A DNA stretch of 64,000 bases from Pegea sp. RAD2-039 (taxonomy: Eukaryota; Chordata; Thaliacea; Salpida; Salpidae). Positions 1 to 15,100 of this stretch are shown here, one piece after another. The notes beneath the pieces are model-generated. The model saw only the letters and a list, made by a program, of their open reading frames with translations. It was not told the DNA's origin and ran no database searches. The position numbers were made by a program, and so were the translations under genes. Each line of letters opens with the position of its first letter. Within the stretch, counting starts at the first letter, position 1. The stretch is from positions 248,001 to 312,000 of the forward strand of contig JAQGEQ010000284.1 of assembly GCA_034620365.1 (NCBI GenBank), written 5' to 3'.

Positions 1-695
1 AAATTAGATATTTTAAAGAAGTAAAATAACTGAGGTGTTTTCATTCAATAAATAAATCTTAAAAGTAATTATCCATTTTTAAACTTCACTTTTCATTAAG
101 CGCCTCTATCTCACTTGACAAGAAGCTACATGATTCAATAAACTGAATAAGATTCGAGAAAAAAGATTCCTTCGCGAGTGAAAAGCTCTAGAAAAGAGCC
201 GATGACTCTTAGAAATTGTGACAAAGCGCGCTGTGTACTTCTTAGATTTTTTTATCATTTACTCTATTCTTGCTAAATTGTCTTTTTACTGTTACTTATT
301 GTTAATAAGCTTATCGTGAATGTTGTGAAGTGAACTACTTTTAATCTTTCATATGATTAAAACATATCTAACATCTGTGATAAGAGGAACAAAAAGACAT
401 TTTAGAAAACTTTTAATATTGAAACTCTTAAATTAGTTGCTGAACCAAATTTGATGATTATTTCTTCAAGCATTTTATGAATTATGATTTTCGAATTTAT
501 TAAATCTCAAATTAAATTATAATCACAAAGAATTGAATGAGAATAAATATCAAGAAATATGATTGAAAGTAGAAAACAATATATTAAATTACAGCTAAAA
601 ATACTTTGAAAGAAGAAACTTATTATTGAATTATAAATGTTAGATATTCAGAAAGAAGTTTTGATTATTTTAAGCAATTTATATTCTTCAAATAC
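1..695. other. 3' flank of the SLC46 gene, no gene seen
   Basis: AT-rich sequence beyond the stop codon of the minus-strand SLC46 gene. It should hold that gene's 3' UTR and poly(A) site. I see no clear AATAAA on the minus strand close to the stop and no coding exon on either strand. Confidence 0.5.
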
Positions 696-2721
696 TTAAG
701 CTGTAGTTTCAATCATATTTTCATAATTGTTATTCTTCATAATCAACTTCAATTTGGTTTTCTTATTGATGCAACTATAAAGAAAATCATAATTAAAACT
801 TAGAGCTAGTTATCAAGATCTAATATTATGAATTATTTCATTGACTTACATAAAAACCAAGAAAACAGAAGAATAAATAGAAGCTGCCAGGATGAAAACA
901 GTTTGACGAAAATTAGAAACTGTAGCACTATAAGTCTCGTTAAATATAAGTGACCCAATTAATTCAGCTACAGACTGACAAACAGCAGTCAACGCAAATA
1001 CTGCTCCTTGATCGTCAGCACAAGTCAAGCAAGAAACGATATTTCTAAAGATGATTACAGGTAGTGTTGATAAGCAACCAACAATGATACCTGTTGATAG
1101 AAAAGTCATCTTGAATAGATTATATATAAATAAATGTAAAAATTCTATAAGATAAACTGAGCTTCAGAAATTATTAAATCGAAATATTTCAAGATGATCT
1201 CATATTGAAGATTTTATGGATTTTATGAATCGTATAAGATCAGAATAAAGATTTAAGCTTGTTATGGATTTCCACTTCAGTTTTTATCGATGAAACAAAA
1301 AACACTTTTAACAACTTAAAATAAAAACTTTTTAGAAAAAAATTTAATTTTAAATGAAAAAATGATAATTAATTGCTCTAGAAAACTTATTAAAAAATAA
1401 TCAGATTTCTTACCTACAAATATCAACCAGGTTTTAGTGGCAAATGCATAAAAAAATAAGCAAGCAACTTCAGATAAAACTCCAGAAGCAAGTAAGCTTA
1501 TGACAGGAACTTTACCATTTAATAATTTTACAACCAAACAAGTTATCAAAGAACAACTCACAAGCAGAGCCTGTGAATATCTGTAAAAAGTTTATCTTTA
1601 AAAAGGAACTACAAATATTCAGGAAGTGTAAATGTACCCGATATAACTAGATTGCCAACACAAGGGAAAGCTTTTTTCATATATTATCACAACATCTAAT
1701 ATTCCATTAAATGTAACTAAATTCAAAAATAAGCAGAACAAAATACTGATGGTGACAAGAACATTATTGTCATGGTTCCGAACATAAAACCAGATGTTTG
1801 TAAATGGTCCACATGTAAATAATTGTCTAAAAAATAGATTTCATTCAAAAGAAATTAGTTTAGAAGTTGATGTTTACTTCATGCGTTGAATAAAGTTATA
1901 ATTTCGTCTACTAGCTTCAACAGATTCACCAAGCCAAAAAATGATGTACAACAAACACAGAAGAGTTAGAACCAAAAGGAACCACATCGGGCTTTCGTAA
2001 CCCTAGACATAAAAGATCTTCAAAATCATCTTTCAGATGATCTAACTAACCAGAGATTCAATCCAAGGTCCACTAATAAGGTTCCCGACCATTCCACCCA
2101 AACCTAGACTAGCTTCTCCGATTGCTAATCGAACAATGCGGTTCTTATGAGAAGAAATATCAGCTAAATAAGCGAAGCAACAAGCGAGCAAAGCTGAATA
2201 ATCTCCACCAAGACCACATAACACTCGAGCCACAAGTAACCACCATAAAGACAAACGAAAATGAATCACAAGGACATTGACAAGCATCAGAAGAAAGAAA
2301 CCGATGAAGATGAAGATCAGAGGAGTACGCCGACCGACTGCATCACCCCAAGAGCTTATAAGGAGAGTAAAGATGAAGGAAGTTGTGAATCCTAAAAGAG
2401 AAGAGATCAACTTCGAGATTTGCTGGAAGATTAGAACAAACCTGCAACGTTACAGTAGAATATCCATTGACTGGTCTCACTTGATGCTTGTGAAGAATCA
2501 GTTGAGTTGAGTCCACAAGATGAATGATTCGTAGTGACAGGCAGAGACAGATCTTGTGATACTCTTAGATATATGTATTGATTAAGAACGATTGAAAAAA
2601 GTAAGATTAAAAGATTTCCAGTTAATAGAAGAGGTTCAACTGTTGTTGATTGAATGATCTTTTTGATGCGAGTAACTTTTGGTTGGTGAATATTTTCGTT
2701 CATATCTAACGATTCTGTCAT
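696..2721 (-). CDS. SLC46 family proton-coupled folate/solute transporter
   Basis: Seen: seven exons join in frame on the minus strand: 2442-2721, 2051-2391, 1878-2002, 1638-1826, 1414-1580, 850-1090 and 696-774. They total 1422 nt and 473 aa. Every border is GT..AG and the phases agree throughout. The start MTESLDM is the first ATG after an acceptor-like TATTTTCAG. The first loop has two N-glycosylation sequons, N65-H-S and N72-S-T. After it come NVAG-F, the DAVGRR loop, RVLCGLGGDYSALLA and RLAIGEASLGLGGM, then GPWIESL-GYESPMW. Known: this order matches SLC46A1 (PCFT) and SLC46A3, 12-helix major facilitator proteins of about 460 residues. DxxGRR, the Gly-Asp of helix 4 and the Glu of helix 5 correspond to PCFT residues tied to proton coupling. 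Inference: a plasma- or lysosomal-membrane H+ symporter; whether it carries folate is unknown. Intron 1 is only 50 nt. The short last exon (CINKKTKLKL, then TTA-stop) is the least certain part. Confidence 0.92.
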
Positions 2722-3013
2722 TTTACAAATATATTTGAAGTTAAAACATAAGCTGAAAATAGAAGCAAAAGGTTTAATTTGAATCAAAGAATTTAAATGT
2801 ATTTTTTTCGATATTATTATTTCACCAACACAACAATAATTTGCAAACAATTAAAGAAATATTTGAAGAGCTAAAGATAAAAGAAGAAATTATTAAAATT
2901 GAAAACATTTAATCAAAAAGCTATAAAAGTTAAGTGACAATAGAATCATCAGTAAGGTTGAAACATGTACAAGATATAAATTTAAAAAATTCAATAAAAT
3001 TATAAGAGTTTGT
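2721..3013 (-). promoter_or_regulatory. short RBKS-SLC46 intergenic spacer with acceptor-like site
   Basis: Only 293 bp lie between the ribokinase stop and the SLC46 start on the same strand. On the minus strand a pyrimidine-rich run ending TATTTTCAG has its AG at 2754-2753, leaving a 31-nt leader before the ATG. I see no TATA box. The site could be a spliced-leader acceptor that separates a two-gene transcript, or the end of an intron in the 5' UTR. The sequence alone does not decide between them. Confidence 0.45.
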
Positions 3014-4757
<1,744 letters not shown>

Positions 4758-6340
4758 TTTGTTCTTACTTACTTCTTCAATAAATAAACTGATTAAATCT
4801 GAAAATTATTAAATAATTATTAAATAATTATAAATTATTTAAAATACAAAGTTGATATTAATTTTTGAAGGAAATATAAAATAAATAATTGCATTTTAAA
4901 GTTTATTAATAATTTAGAAGATCTTACTTATTGTTTACAAACATTTGTTTAGTAAAATATTTAATAGAAAATGAAATCAATTTATTAATTATTTTATATA
5001 AATTTTTAAACTTTTTTAAACTAAAAGCATTTGATATAGAAACAATTTAATATTTTGTAATAACCAAAGTTAAAAATACAAAATTAATTTATATGTTACC
5101 ACTTCAAATCTGAAAGTTTTAAATAAATTTAGGAAAAACAATTAAAAAGTTCATTTACTTTTTTAAAAACTACTAATAAACAAAAATTTTAGCTACCAAA
5201 TCATATTGTAACTTACATTATTGACAAAACCTGTGGTTTAATAAACGAAAATGGCTTTTAACATAAATGGTTGATAACGAATTAAGGTAATTAAACACAT
5301 TGAGATAAGTTGTATACAAAAAGAAATAATAGTTTAAACTTTCATACAATTTGCTATTTTATTAAAAATATTCAGTCACCCATCTACTTTACTTTGAGTT
5401 TTGTGCTTGAGCTTTTTATAAAAAAAACTTTCAGTAAAGTTATTTGATGTTCTATGTTAATTTTTTTGCTTATTTTCAGATGACATATATTCGAATCAAT
5501 TAATCAAAAAAACTAGTTAATAATTACTTAAATGTAATTCTGACAGTAATAATTTGGTTTCTCGTTTTCCAGTTATGAAAACTCTCAAGTTTATTTTTTA
5601 AGCTTTTTGCTTAATAAAAAAACTATAAAAAGGCTTAAATAATTTAAAATATTTAATTAAGATAATTGAAGTACTTACTTTCATTTTTATTTATTTTTTA
5701 ATTATTTATTTTCACTATTTGATTATCTAAAAATTATTCAGGGAAAGTATTCACCTAAAAGTAAAAAACGGTCTTTTAAAATTTGTAAATAAAATCTTTA
5801 GAGTTTTAAGACTTGATTTATTATTCCATCTTATTACTTTTATTACTTCTGTTTGCTTATCTCTTATAAATTCGTAACATTTGTTATCATGATAATTAAA
5901 TTATTTCTGTGAAAAATCCAGCTTAAAGTTTGTCAAGAACCAAAATGGATGGAAATTTTCCAGAATATTTTTTTATTGAAATAATATCGATTAATTCTAT
6001 AAGATAAAAAAACGATACAAAATTGGTTGAGATTTTTGAAATAATAAAAAATGTTGAAATATTTAAAACTTAAAAAGACTGAAAAATGAAATTCAGAAAT
6101 GAAAAATGATGTTTTGTAATATCAAAGACGAATCTGTCTAGATACATCAATAGAAAATTATTTTTTGAATCTGATACAAATAAGCAATTTATGTTTCTGA
6201 TTTTACAAATCTTTTTTTATTAAATTATTGATCAGATGATTTAATCTGAAAATATTTGAAAATCGACCAGGCTGTATTACAATCATGCCTTTACTAGATG
6301 ACTTGAAAATAGGTGATGCAAAATATCATTTCTTTTTTAT
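4758..6340. other. SCAI-RBKS intergenic region
   Basis: About 1.6 kb of AT-rich DNA between two minus-strand genes. On the minus strand AATAATTTTCAG has its AG at 4800-4799, leaving a 41-nt leader before the ribokinase ATG. This resembles the site before SLC46. No exon, tRNA or recognisable repeat is seen. Confidence 0.5.
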
Positions 6341-9300
6341 TTATATTATTTGACTAAAATCAAAGATGTCATCGACATCAAGTAAGTGGACAAGATTGAT
6401 TAAATTGTTGGCAATTGAAGACGATTGTAAGAAATGAGAGATCAATACAGTAGGATATGATGATGGATGATAAGACGAGTTATTATTCTGTAAAAAGATC
6501 AAAAAGATTTTAAAATCGATAAAAAGTCTTCACAAGACACTTACAGGAAAGGATTTATGTAGATGAAGTATCAGACTGAAAAGCAAATACCGGATGAGTA
6601 AAACTCGGAGGAACCCATCAGAAGTCAATCTTCTAAAAATCTTATCTGTAAAAGATCAGAAAATTGTTCCGAGTGATTATAATAGTTTGTTTCTCTACTC
6701 TAATTAGTTTCATGATCACATTATTTATGTGATTTCATTTAGAGATTAAACAAATAAGTTCTTTAAACGATTTAAGATTTTTAATGAAACTATTTATCAA
6801 TTCACAAACCTATTTGAGATGACCTCAAAAGTATATCGTTTATCTCTTCTACAATTTCGTCTAATTTCATCTTTACTGTCTTGAATTGTTCTTCACTTGT
6901 TGTCAAAATTTCACAAAGAAAAAGAAAAACTGAAGTTGGTGAGCTTAAAAAAGCCGTCATTAACCTTCCTTGGATATAATCTAAGAAAATAAATGAATAA
7001 TTAGAAAATAAATCATTATTTGATTAATTACAACGTGATGTTCAACTTATAATTTATTTTTATCTATAAGTTAGAAGTATTTACATCTGAAATTATTTCT
7101 TACTCATTTAAATTTTTGTATAGTTGATTTTTTCAATCTACTTTAAAGTTCAGTTAACAAGTTTGCGTTTGGAAAATTTGGTGATTATTTATTTTGGATC
7201 TATTTATAAAATTCATAAAATTAAAAAATTTAAACTTGATCTGATGTGAAATTATAAAGAGGACTTTGGTTTGAGTCTTTGTAAATATCTTTAATCAATA
7301 CTAAAGAAGTTAAATTGTTTGAAGATTTCTGAAAAATTCCAGATTCTTAAATAGTAAATGAAATTTGATATTAGAATAAACTCGCTTAAATAAAATCGAT
7401 TTTTTAAATACAATAGGTCTTACCTGAAACAAGACTTGGTGTTCTTGTGGGAGACAAAAGACACAAGTAAGGCTGATCAAAAGGATTCTGAAGATTTGAG
7501 AATTCAAAGGAGTTTTCGCTATCAATGATTAAAAAGATTGGTCTTCTCAAAAAAGGAAGAATATCGCCGGGATAGAAGCTAGAAAGAAATATTAAAAATT
7601 AAAAATATTTTGATGATTTATATTTGTGAAATATTGTTCTTAATTTCATCGAAATTTGGAATCTAATGAGACATGGAAAGCCTCAAATCCAGCCTAAAGA
7701 TCAAATTTAAATCGATTCGAATAACTTACCAATTAGGATCTTTTTTATGAGTTTTATTTTGTTTGAAATAATTTAGTTCCAAATCTGGTTTTTGATTCAT
7801 AAGAAGACCTCCATTTATGTATCCTTCAACTAAAAAAAAAGTTGTAAATTTTTCAAAAAAGTTCAATACAAACAACCTGAAGTATCAGAGTTAGTTGAAG
7901 ATGTAGACAGACCATCTGCTGATATATAAAGAACAAGTATCTCTGAACGAAGCAACTCCTAAATAAAAAATTCATGATTCAGCCGTTTTATGTGAATCAA
8001 AATCAGAATCTTTTTGAGTTTAAAAGAAAAGTTTTAAGAATAAAAAACTACAACTTTTCTTGAGCCTTTTGATAAACTTATTGGATTTATAGAAAATTAT
8101 TATAACAAAATAGGAAACCAAATTTACAGAGATCACTGTTGATAAAACATTGATGAGATGATTTACAGATGGCTTGTAGAGACAAATCTTTTTAAGGTTT
8201 CTTCCTATACAACGTCTTTCGGTATCTTCAAAATCTTTCTAAACAAATAGTTGAGAGTGAAAGTTAGATATTACAATATTTCTTGAATTAAATTTAAGAA
8301 GTTAGAACCTGAATATCTTTTAAAAAGTCATAATCTTCTACATCTTCTAGATCATCTGCATTTGGGGCGTAATCCAGCACCTTGACTCAACAAAAAACTT
8401 CAAATATTAATAATTATTAAAAAAATCATAATCAAAGTTAGATTAATAATAAAACAAGAAATTTTTTAAGAAGTTTAAATCTGTGTTTACTTCAAATATT
8501 CTCATCATATCAATTGTCCATTCTGAGAAGTTTGCTTGGTTAGCTGAGTTTCCTACTAGAACAACTTTGCCAACTGTATATTCCATATTTCTATCTTCAA
8601 CGACAAAAATCATTGTTTTCAAACAAATAAATTATAATCTACTGAAACAGAGTTGTCATATAAAAGTTAACTAAATTTCAACTTTTGATTAAAGGTGTTA
8701 GTGATGAGTTCAACTCTCACCAAGATTGTTGTTTAAAGACGCAAATTGTAGGACATAGTTTGAAATGAGCCGTTTACTCATATCACAACTAATCAATTTG
8801 TTGTTTCTTTCTTTATAAACTGTTACAGCTTCAGCCTAAAACGATAAAAGTACTCATTAAAAGTCCTTCAAAAAAATTGATAAAGTTAATTCTTCATCAA
8901 TCAACTGAATTAAAAGAAGAATTAATATTAGAGATGAAATTATTAGAATTAAAAGATGCTTTTTAAATAGGTTAAAGAAGTTGAATTGCATTTTTTAAAC
9001 AAATAGAGTAAAAACAAATCGTTAAGATTGGTTCTAGCTTATAGTATGAATTAAGATAAGTTAGAAGATGTAATAAAATTCTATTTTCAATTAAATTTCA
9101 ACATACTTGAATAAATAAACTAATTTTGTTTAAAATATTCATCCATTTGCTGCACATTAATCGAGGAAGGAAGTTTTTCTTGAGATTAAGCTCCAAACTA
9201 AAAGACTAAAATTAAAGTTGATAAATTTATGCATTCACAAGTTATACAATTTTTAGAATAAACTTTTTATAAAATTTCAGCTTTAATTAGATAAGTTTTC

Positions 9301-11835
9301 ATTTTAGTAATTTCTGCAATTTATTAAAGTCAAATAAAAAAGTATTTTTCTAAATAGATAAGAAAATAAGATAAATGAAGTAGCTTTTACAGATATAAAA
9401 GATTTTTAACAATATTTATAAGTTCTGTTACTTAGAAAAATATTTCAACAAATATTTTATTATATCTAAAAAACGTTTAGCACAAAGTTAACAAAAAGAA
9501 TCAATTTAAAAACCTTAAAATGTATTCTTGCTTCTTTCTTTCTATCAAGTAGCAAACAAACATTAATTAAACGAACCATATGACGTAGCCGTTTGCATAT
9601 GAGGTCTTTCTCACTGTAATCAAAGTTTATTTACTGGCAAGCTAAATGTGAAAAGTTATTTCACCGAAAGTAGCATTCCACTTAATAATTCAGTTAAAAT
9701 CTATGACAATCTAGTCTAAATGTTTTATGGTTTAGGAGAAACACGAATTTTGTGAAATATAGTTTACAGGTGAAAACAAACAAACCCAGACAAGTGTTTT
9801 GTATTTTCACAAGATTGTTTGAAAATAGCCGCTTTTAAAACAGAATTTATTTGAAATGAAAAAAACAGATTAGGAATTTTATAAAAGGTTATATTTACTT
9901 GACTTTTAGAAATCAGAGAAAGTATTTTCTAAACTAATTTATTTTCAACTTTGAAACATAAAAGATAACATTACTTAGAAATGTCTAAAAGTTATAATAT
10001 CATCTTTATACTTGTTACAAGATAATATTTGAGCGAAGCTTGTTATTTAAGAGCTCTCATAGGAGATATAAAACTCAAATCTTGTAGAAAATCTTATTTA
10101 ATAATAATAGAAATACTTTTAATGTTATAACAAAGTAAAATTGAATTCAATACAAACCAAATATCTTCAGTTACACTGAAATATTCTCTTCTTATAATAG
10201 CAATATAAAACTGATAAGCTCCAATAAGAAATTTTATTTCGTTATTCTGTATGCTGTAATAAAAACTTAGGTTATTCATCAAATATTGATTTGAAAATAA
10301 TTATAAAGCTATTTTGTCTTTTTTATACTTAAGTAGTCTCTAAACAGAATTTAAGAAAAATTTAACTTAAAAAATATTTTTAGATAAAATAAGTTTTACA
10401 GCCTTTGTGCAAATTAATTTTCAATAATGAATTATAGATAAAATCAACCAGAATAGTATAAAGGAAGAATTAATTAATAATTAAATAGATAATTTTGTTT
10501 AAGCTCACATCTGGTTGTTATAAGACATAATGGCTTTTTACAAAGTTGGACTCGCAGGTAAGCAGGAAAAATTAAACGATTTACATTTTTAAAGATTTTT
10601 AAACTTTCATAATTTAAAAAAATTCAGCAAAGTATTTTTACTGGTTAAGATTATTTTAAAGATTAAAGCAAACAATATTTCAGATTTAAACTCTGTTATT
10701 TATAAAATAGCTAAATAAACGGTTCTTTGATTTCTTAGGTACTATATTATAATGATTTAACTCTTGTTTTAAGTTATTTATTTGTATTAAATAAATGATG
10801 ATTTTTTCAATAACTTACTAGAAGCAGTAATATAACTGAGCAATCTTTGAAGCAATCTCTCCGATTTGCCATCGTCTAAGTTCCCCAAATTGAACAAGAG
10901 TCTCTCTAATAGAAAACAAAACCGATAATATTAGTTTTCCTATTATGACAGTTATGATTATTTTTATGGTATAAATAGATTTATTTTAAATGATACTTAA
11001 ATACATCTAAGAGCAATTAAGCTCAGATCATTTGTACCTTACATAATTAACTGTAATTAGAATAATTTATAAATAACTAAAAGCAAATTAGTTGTAGAAA
11101 AATGTTAATTTATGTTTCAAAGAATCAAACAAATTTGTAAATAAGGTTTTATTTCTATATAATAATAGATAACTTCTTACTTATCTTTTTGAAAAAATGT
11201 TATTTTTTAAATAAACATTTTGTAAAATTTTTAGATATTTTTCTAAATTGATAAATTATTTTATCTATGAACCTATTTTGTTGCTGAAAACTCCACAAAT
11301 TGATATATGCTTCAAATGTTCTGCTGTATTGAAACTTCCAATTACTTGTCTGGTGCTTTGGTAGACATCTAAAAATCAATAACTTTAAATTATTTATGTA
11401 ACCAGTAAAAAAGTTTATTTTTCATAACATTTTGCAGTTCTAATACACAATAACAAAGAATAATGTTTCAAAAAGCATTATAATGTTTTTCTTAATTATG
11501 TTGAGTTTGAAATATTCATTAAAAGACAATTTTTTAAATACAAAGATTTTAAAATTCAAATTTGATTTAGAAAAACTTGTTTAGAATCAAATAATTTTAT
11601 GAATCAAAAAAAGTCACTTTTCTTCTTACTTTAATGATTCAAACATTTCAGCAGCGAAAGAAATCATTTCGTAAAAGTTATTTACAATCATACTTTCATT
11701 GACGATTGAACTAATTGAAGACTTTGAGCTTTTAGAAGATTCAGATAATTTAAGTTTATCATTATTAACTGAATATGATGACTTTCCAAATTTTAAGCCA
11801 AGTTTTCTTGTAATAGACAGTTTTGAATGATTCAT
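6341..11835 (-). CDS. SCAI: SCAI homologue (suppressor of cancer cell invasion)
   Basis: Nuclear cofactor. In mammals SCAI represses MRTF-A/SRF transcription and acts in double-strand-break repair. Seen: 16 exons on the minus strand: 11630-11835, 11273-11368, 10819-10905, 10158-10253, 9514-9613, 9107-9178, 8721-8835, 8491-8594, 8309-8380, 8128-8238, 7877-7958, 7730-7829, 7424-7578, 6810-6980, 6545-6645 and 6341-6487. They sum to 1815 nt and 604 aa with phases agreeing at every junction; vertebrate SCAI is about 606. Landmarks matching the family: ELRRWQIGEIASKIAQLYY, AYQFYIAIIRREYFS, LRHMVRLINVCLLLD, NSANQANFSEWTIDMMR, LYKPSVNHLINVL, ILVLYISADG, FYPGDILPFLRRPIFLIIDS, YLCLLSPT, GFLRVLLIRYLLF, and a C-terminal LLDVDDIFDFSQII. 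The Ser/Lys-rich N-terminus (about 45 residues) is not conserved. The acceptors of exons 6, 8 and 9 are the unusual AAG. Exons 6 and 8 were chosen by phase and protein fit, so their borders are the least certain. Confidence 0.95.
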
Positions 11836-12115
11836 ATTTTTTAAAAGAGGATTTATTTAGATGACTAAAATCTTCCAAAAAAAACTCAAATTAAAATAAA
11901 AAAAAACTTCCTATACTTTAATAGACACACATTTAGGATCTCATAATGAAATTTGTCAGAATAGATATCCCATCACTGACTTCTATAATACCATAGGTGC
12001 CCACAAGGTGTCAACACAAGCCCACGAGATGTCCATAACGCTTAAAGTGGTTAACTCTCTATTGCTTTCGATTAGCATATGGTCAGTCTCTCATGACCAG
12101 TTCTATACAATCAGT
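11836..12115. promoter_or_regulatory. 5' flank of SCAI with a less AT-rich island
   Basis: Just upstream of the SCAI start. On the minus strand GATTTTAG at about 11863 leaves a leader of some 28 nt. Roughly 11930-12110 is clearly richer in G+C than its surroundings and has no open frame. It could be the promoter or first noncoding exon, or a decayed repeat. No TATA box is obvious. Confidence 0.35.
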
Positions 12116-15100
12116 AGATGAGTGATTCTTGTCATTTTCGAGAAGATATTTTTTAAAAAATGAAAAATTCATCTGTTTAAAAATTTGAAAAATAAAGTAG
12201 AAATTGAAATTGAAGAATTTAAACGAAATTACAATTAATGTCTTTTTAAAAAAACTTTTAATAAATTGTAAGTTCAATTATTTTTTTTGTTTACAAAAGA
12301 AAAAAACAGTCTGATATAATCAAGTTACATTTAACTAACCAAATATGAGAAAAAATGTTCCTTTAGTACTTGTACAATTTATTTTAGAGAAAACCTTTTT
12401 ATGTTAGTAAAGTAAACCAAACTGAACTCTTTTGAAACAATTTTTTTTGTATACAATTTTGTTACCACCCCAATTTTTTAAGCTCATTGAATCAGGGTTA
12501 TTCAAGTTATAACAAATTGAAATAATTTACTTTATACAAGTTTTGCTTACCAAAAATACAACAAAATAGATAACAAGTGATTTATTTATGAAAAGGTTTG
12601 TATATTTTCTTTCTTTAAACTTTTAAAACTTAAATAAAATCAGCTTTTGATGAAAATTTCAACAAAAATAAAAAGGTTTTGTTTAATCAAACAGCAAAAA
12701 TATTGGCTGATATTCAAGTTTGTTGAGTTTGACGTCGACTTCTATCATTAAATTGTATTGAAAACAAAATACATTTTTTCTAAAATTAAATTATAAATTT
12801 CTATGAAATGTAATGTCAGCTATTTTTCATTAAGATCTCATACAAATTATATCGCTTTAAACCAAAATTAATAAATTTTTTATAAAAATTGATTCGTTTT
12901 CTATAACACTTAAAGATAATCAATAAATTGTTACTAATAATTCATAAAATTTATTTTATTCTCAATCAAAAGTAAATTTATTACAATTTATAAATTAAAT
13001 GATTGATAGAGTATTTTTTTGACTATTATCATGAAAAATAGTCTAACAAAATTTTAAACATGATTCTTACATTTCTAAAAACTACTTCTTTTAATAAATT
13101 ATATTCAAGAATTTTAATTGATTAATTGTCAATTAAAAATTTTACAAGAATCAAAAGTTTTAGGAATTTAGAATATGCTTAATTAATTTTTGAAGTAATT
13201 TATATTTTTAAAAGAATTACAAAAGTTAATTGTATTAAATTGTGTCTGGCTGTTTTGTAGATCAGAATATTTTAATCTTGCCAACATTGAAACAGATGCC
13301 ATGATTTTTTATTTAGAGCAATTAAATATTTATAAGAAATTTTTTAGAGCATACATAACATTTTTTTAACTTTCAAAATAATTTGTAAATGTTTCTATGA
13401 ATTTACACTGTAAAAGAACATTTAAAAAGTGTTTTTTTTACAAGAATTCAATTATAAAAACTTATTGATCTAGTCTGCTTGCTCAAAAGTTTAGAATTTT
13501 TGTTTAAAATTAACTTTTAAAACTTTTGTTCGATTCAACTTATATACTTCATTGGAATATTTAAAAGTTTAACAAAAAAGTATCTTTTTTTTTCAAAATT
13601 GAAATAATTCACAGATTTTAAAGTTGCTAACTTCAAAGTAAACATCAAAATAACGATAAAATTTATTACTTAATTAATTTACAAGTACAATTTTTTCAAC
13701 AATTTATCAATTGAAGTAAAAACTTAAATAATAGCTTAAAAACCTGCTAATAATTTCTTGTCTGAAAATATGATGGTTGTTATATTTATTTAAATTTTTT
13801 TACGTGACTTACACAGAAAAATCAATGATAATAAATAATTCGTGAAAAATCAGTTCATATTTTGTTTTAAAGCCAAAAATATTTATTCATTAATTTAATT
13901 TCTATTTCTTTTAAAATTTCATCTTTTTTGTTCAATTATTAAAAGATTTAAGAACAATATTTCAGCAAACTATTTTATCTTTCAAAGTTATTTTTGTATA
14001 TATCAAATGTATTTACAGATCTAAATTTTGGAATGTTTACATCAAACTTTAAGCAATGAAAACTGAATACCATCGATTTTCAGTCACTGTAAAAAACCCT
14101 CGAACAACAGGAACATGTACAAACCGTCAGTTTTCATTTAAAGTCTGTAGCTACCTGATGTTAACTGTTCTTTTCAGGGTCACAAAAACTTGAAAGATAA
14201 ATCTTTAGCTTTTAGTTTGATAATAAAAGTTTATTTTTTTTAAGATCTTTACATAAAAAGTAACTAAAATATCCGACAGTGTTTATATTTAATCAGCAAA
14301 AATCAGTTGATTATTTTCAATTATTTTTTCAGCATTTTTAAGGATTAAGTAAAAAGTCTAATCTAGATAAATCAGCAAGATTAAAAAATGTTTGGAATTG
14401 AAGAACCCTAAATTTATTTCAATCTTTTCATATTTATATATCTTATTTAACAGATTAAACCTTTTGTCTTCAAGATAAGTCTCAAATTAATTTGGATTTA
14501 AATCAATTTATTAGTAATCAGATGATTATTTGTTATCAGAAAGAATGTAGCTTTAAAACGTTTAAAAATTTTTGACTTACATTCTGCAAATTCTTTTTGA
14601 ACTTTCTATTAATCATTCTTGTTTAGATTTAAACCAAAAACAGTTGAAAGTATTGTTGGTAAATTTGTAATTCTATAAATATTAAAAGCATTGCAAGAAA
14701 CATATTGAATAACTTTTCTGCATTTTTTTTGGTTTAACTTTAATAATTTCTTTTGATATTTGTTAAAAAGATATTTAAAAAAATTAATTTTATAAATTTT
14801 GCCTAAATTTCTAAAATTGCATTTTTTTTTAAATGGCTTCAATTTTTTTTCCATCAAATAAAGAAAATTCTGATAAATAATTTATGATTTAACTGAAGGT
14901 TTTGATATTTCCAATTTTGCTAAAATTCTTCTTTCAGTAATAAAAGTTTTACGAAAAACTAGTTTTGAACATTTAAAAAAAGTTCTATTTCATTGTAATG
15001 TAATTTTATCTGGAAATATTTTCTACTTTTGAAAAAGTCTCTCAGATTGAATAAGTAATATTTCAAGGAAATAGATTTTTAATTCTAAGTATTTAATTAA

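Noticed and set aside
2277..2510. Plus-strand Lys/Arg-rich frame
   Set aside because: Antisense shadow of SLC46 exons 1 and 2.
8483..8674. Plus-strand frame of 63 codons
   Set aside because: Antisense of SCAI exon 8 and its flanking intron.
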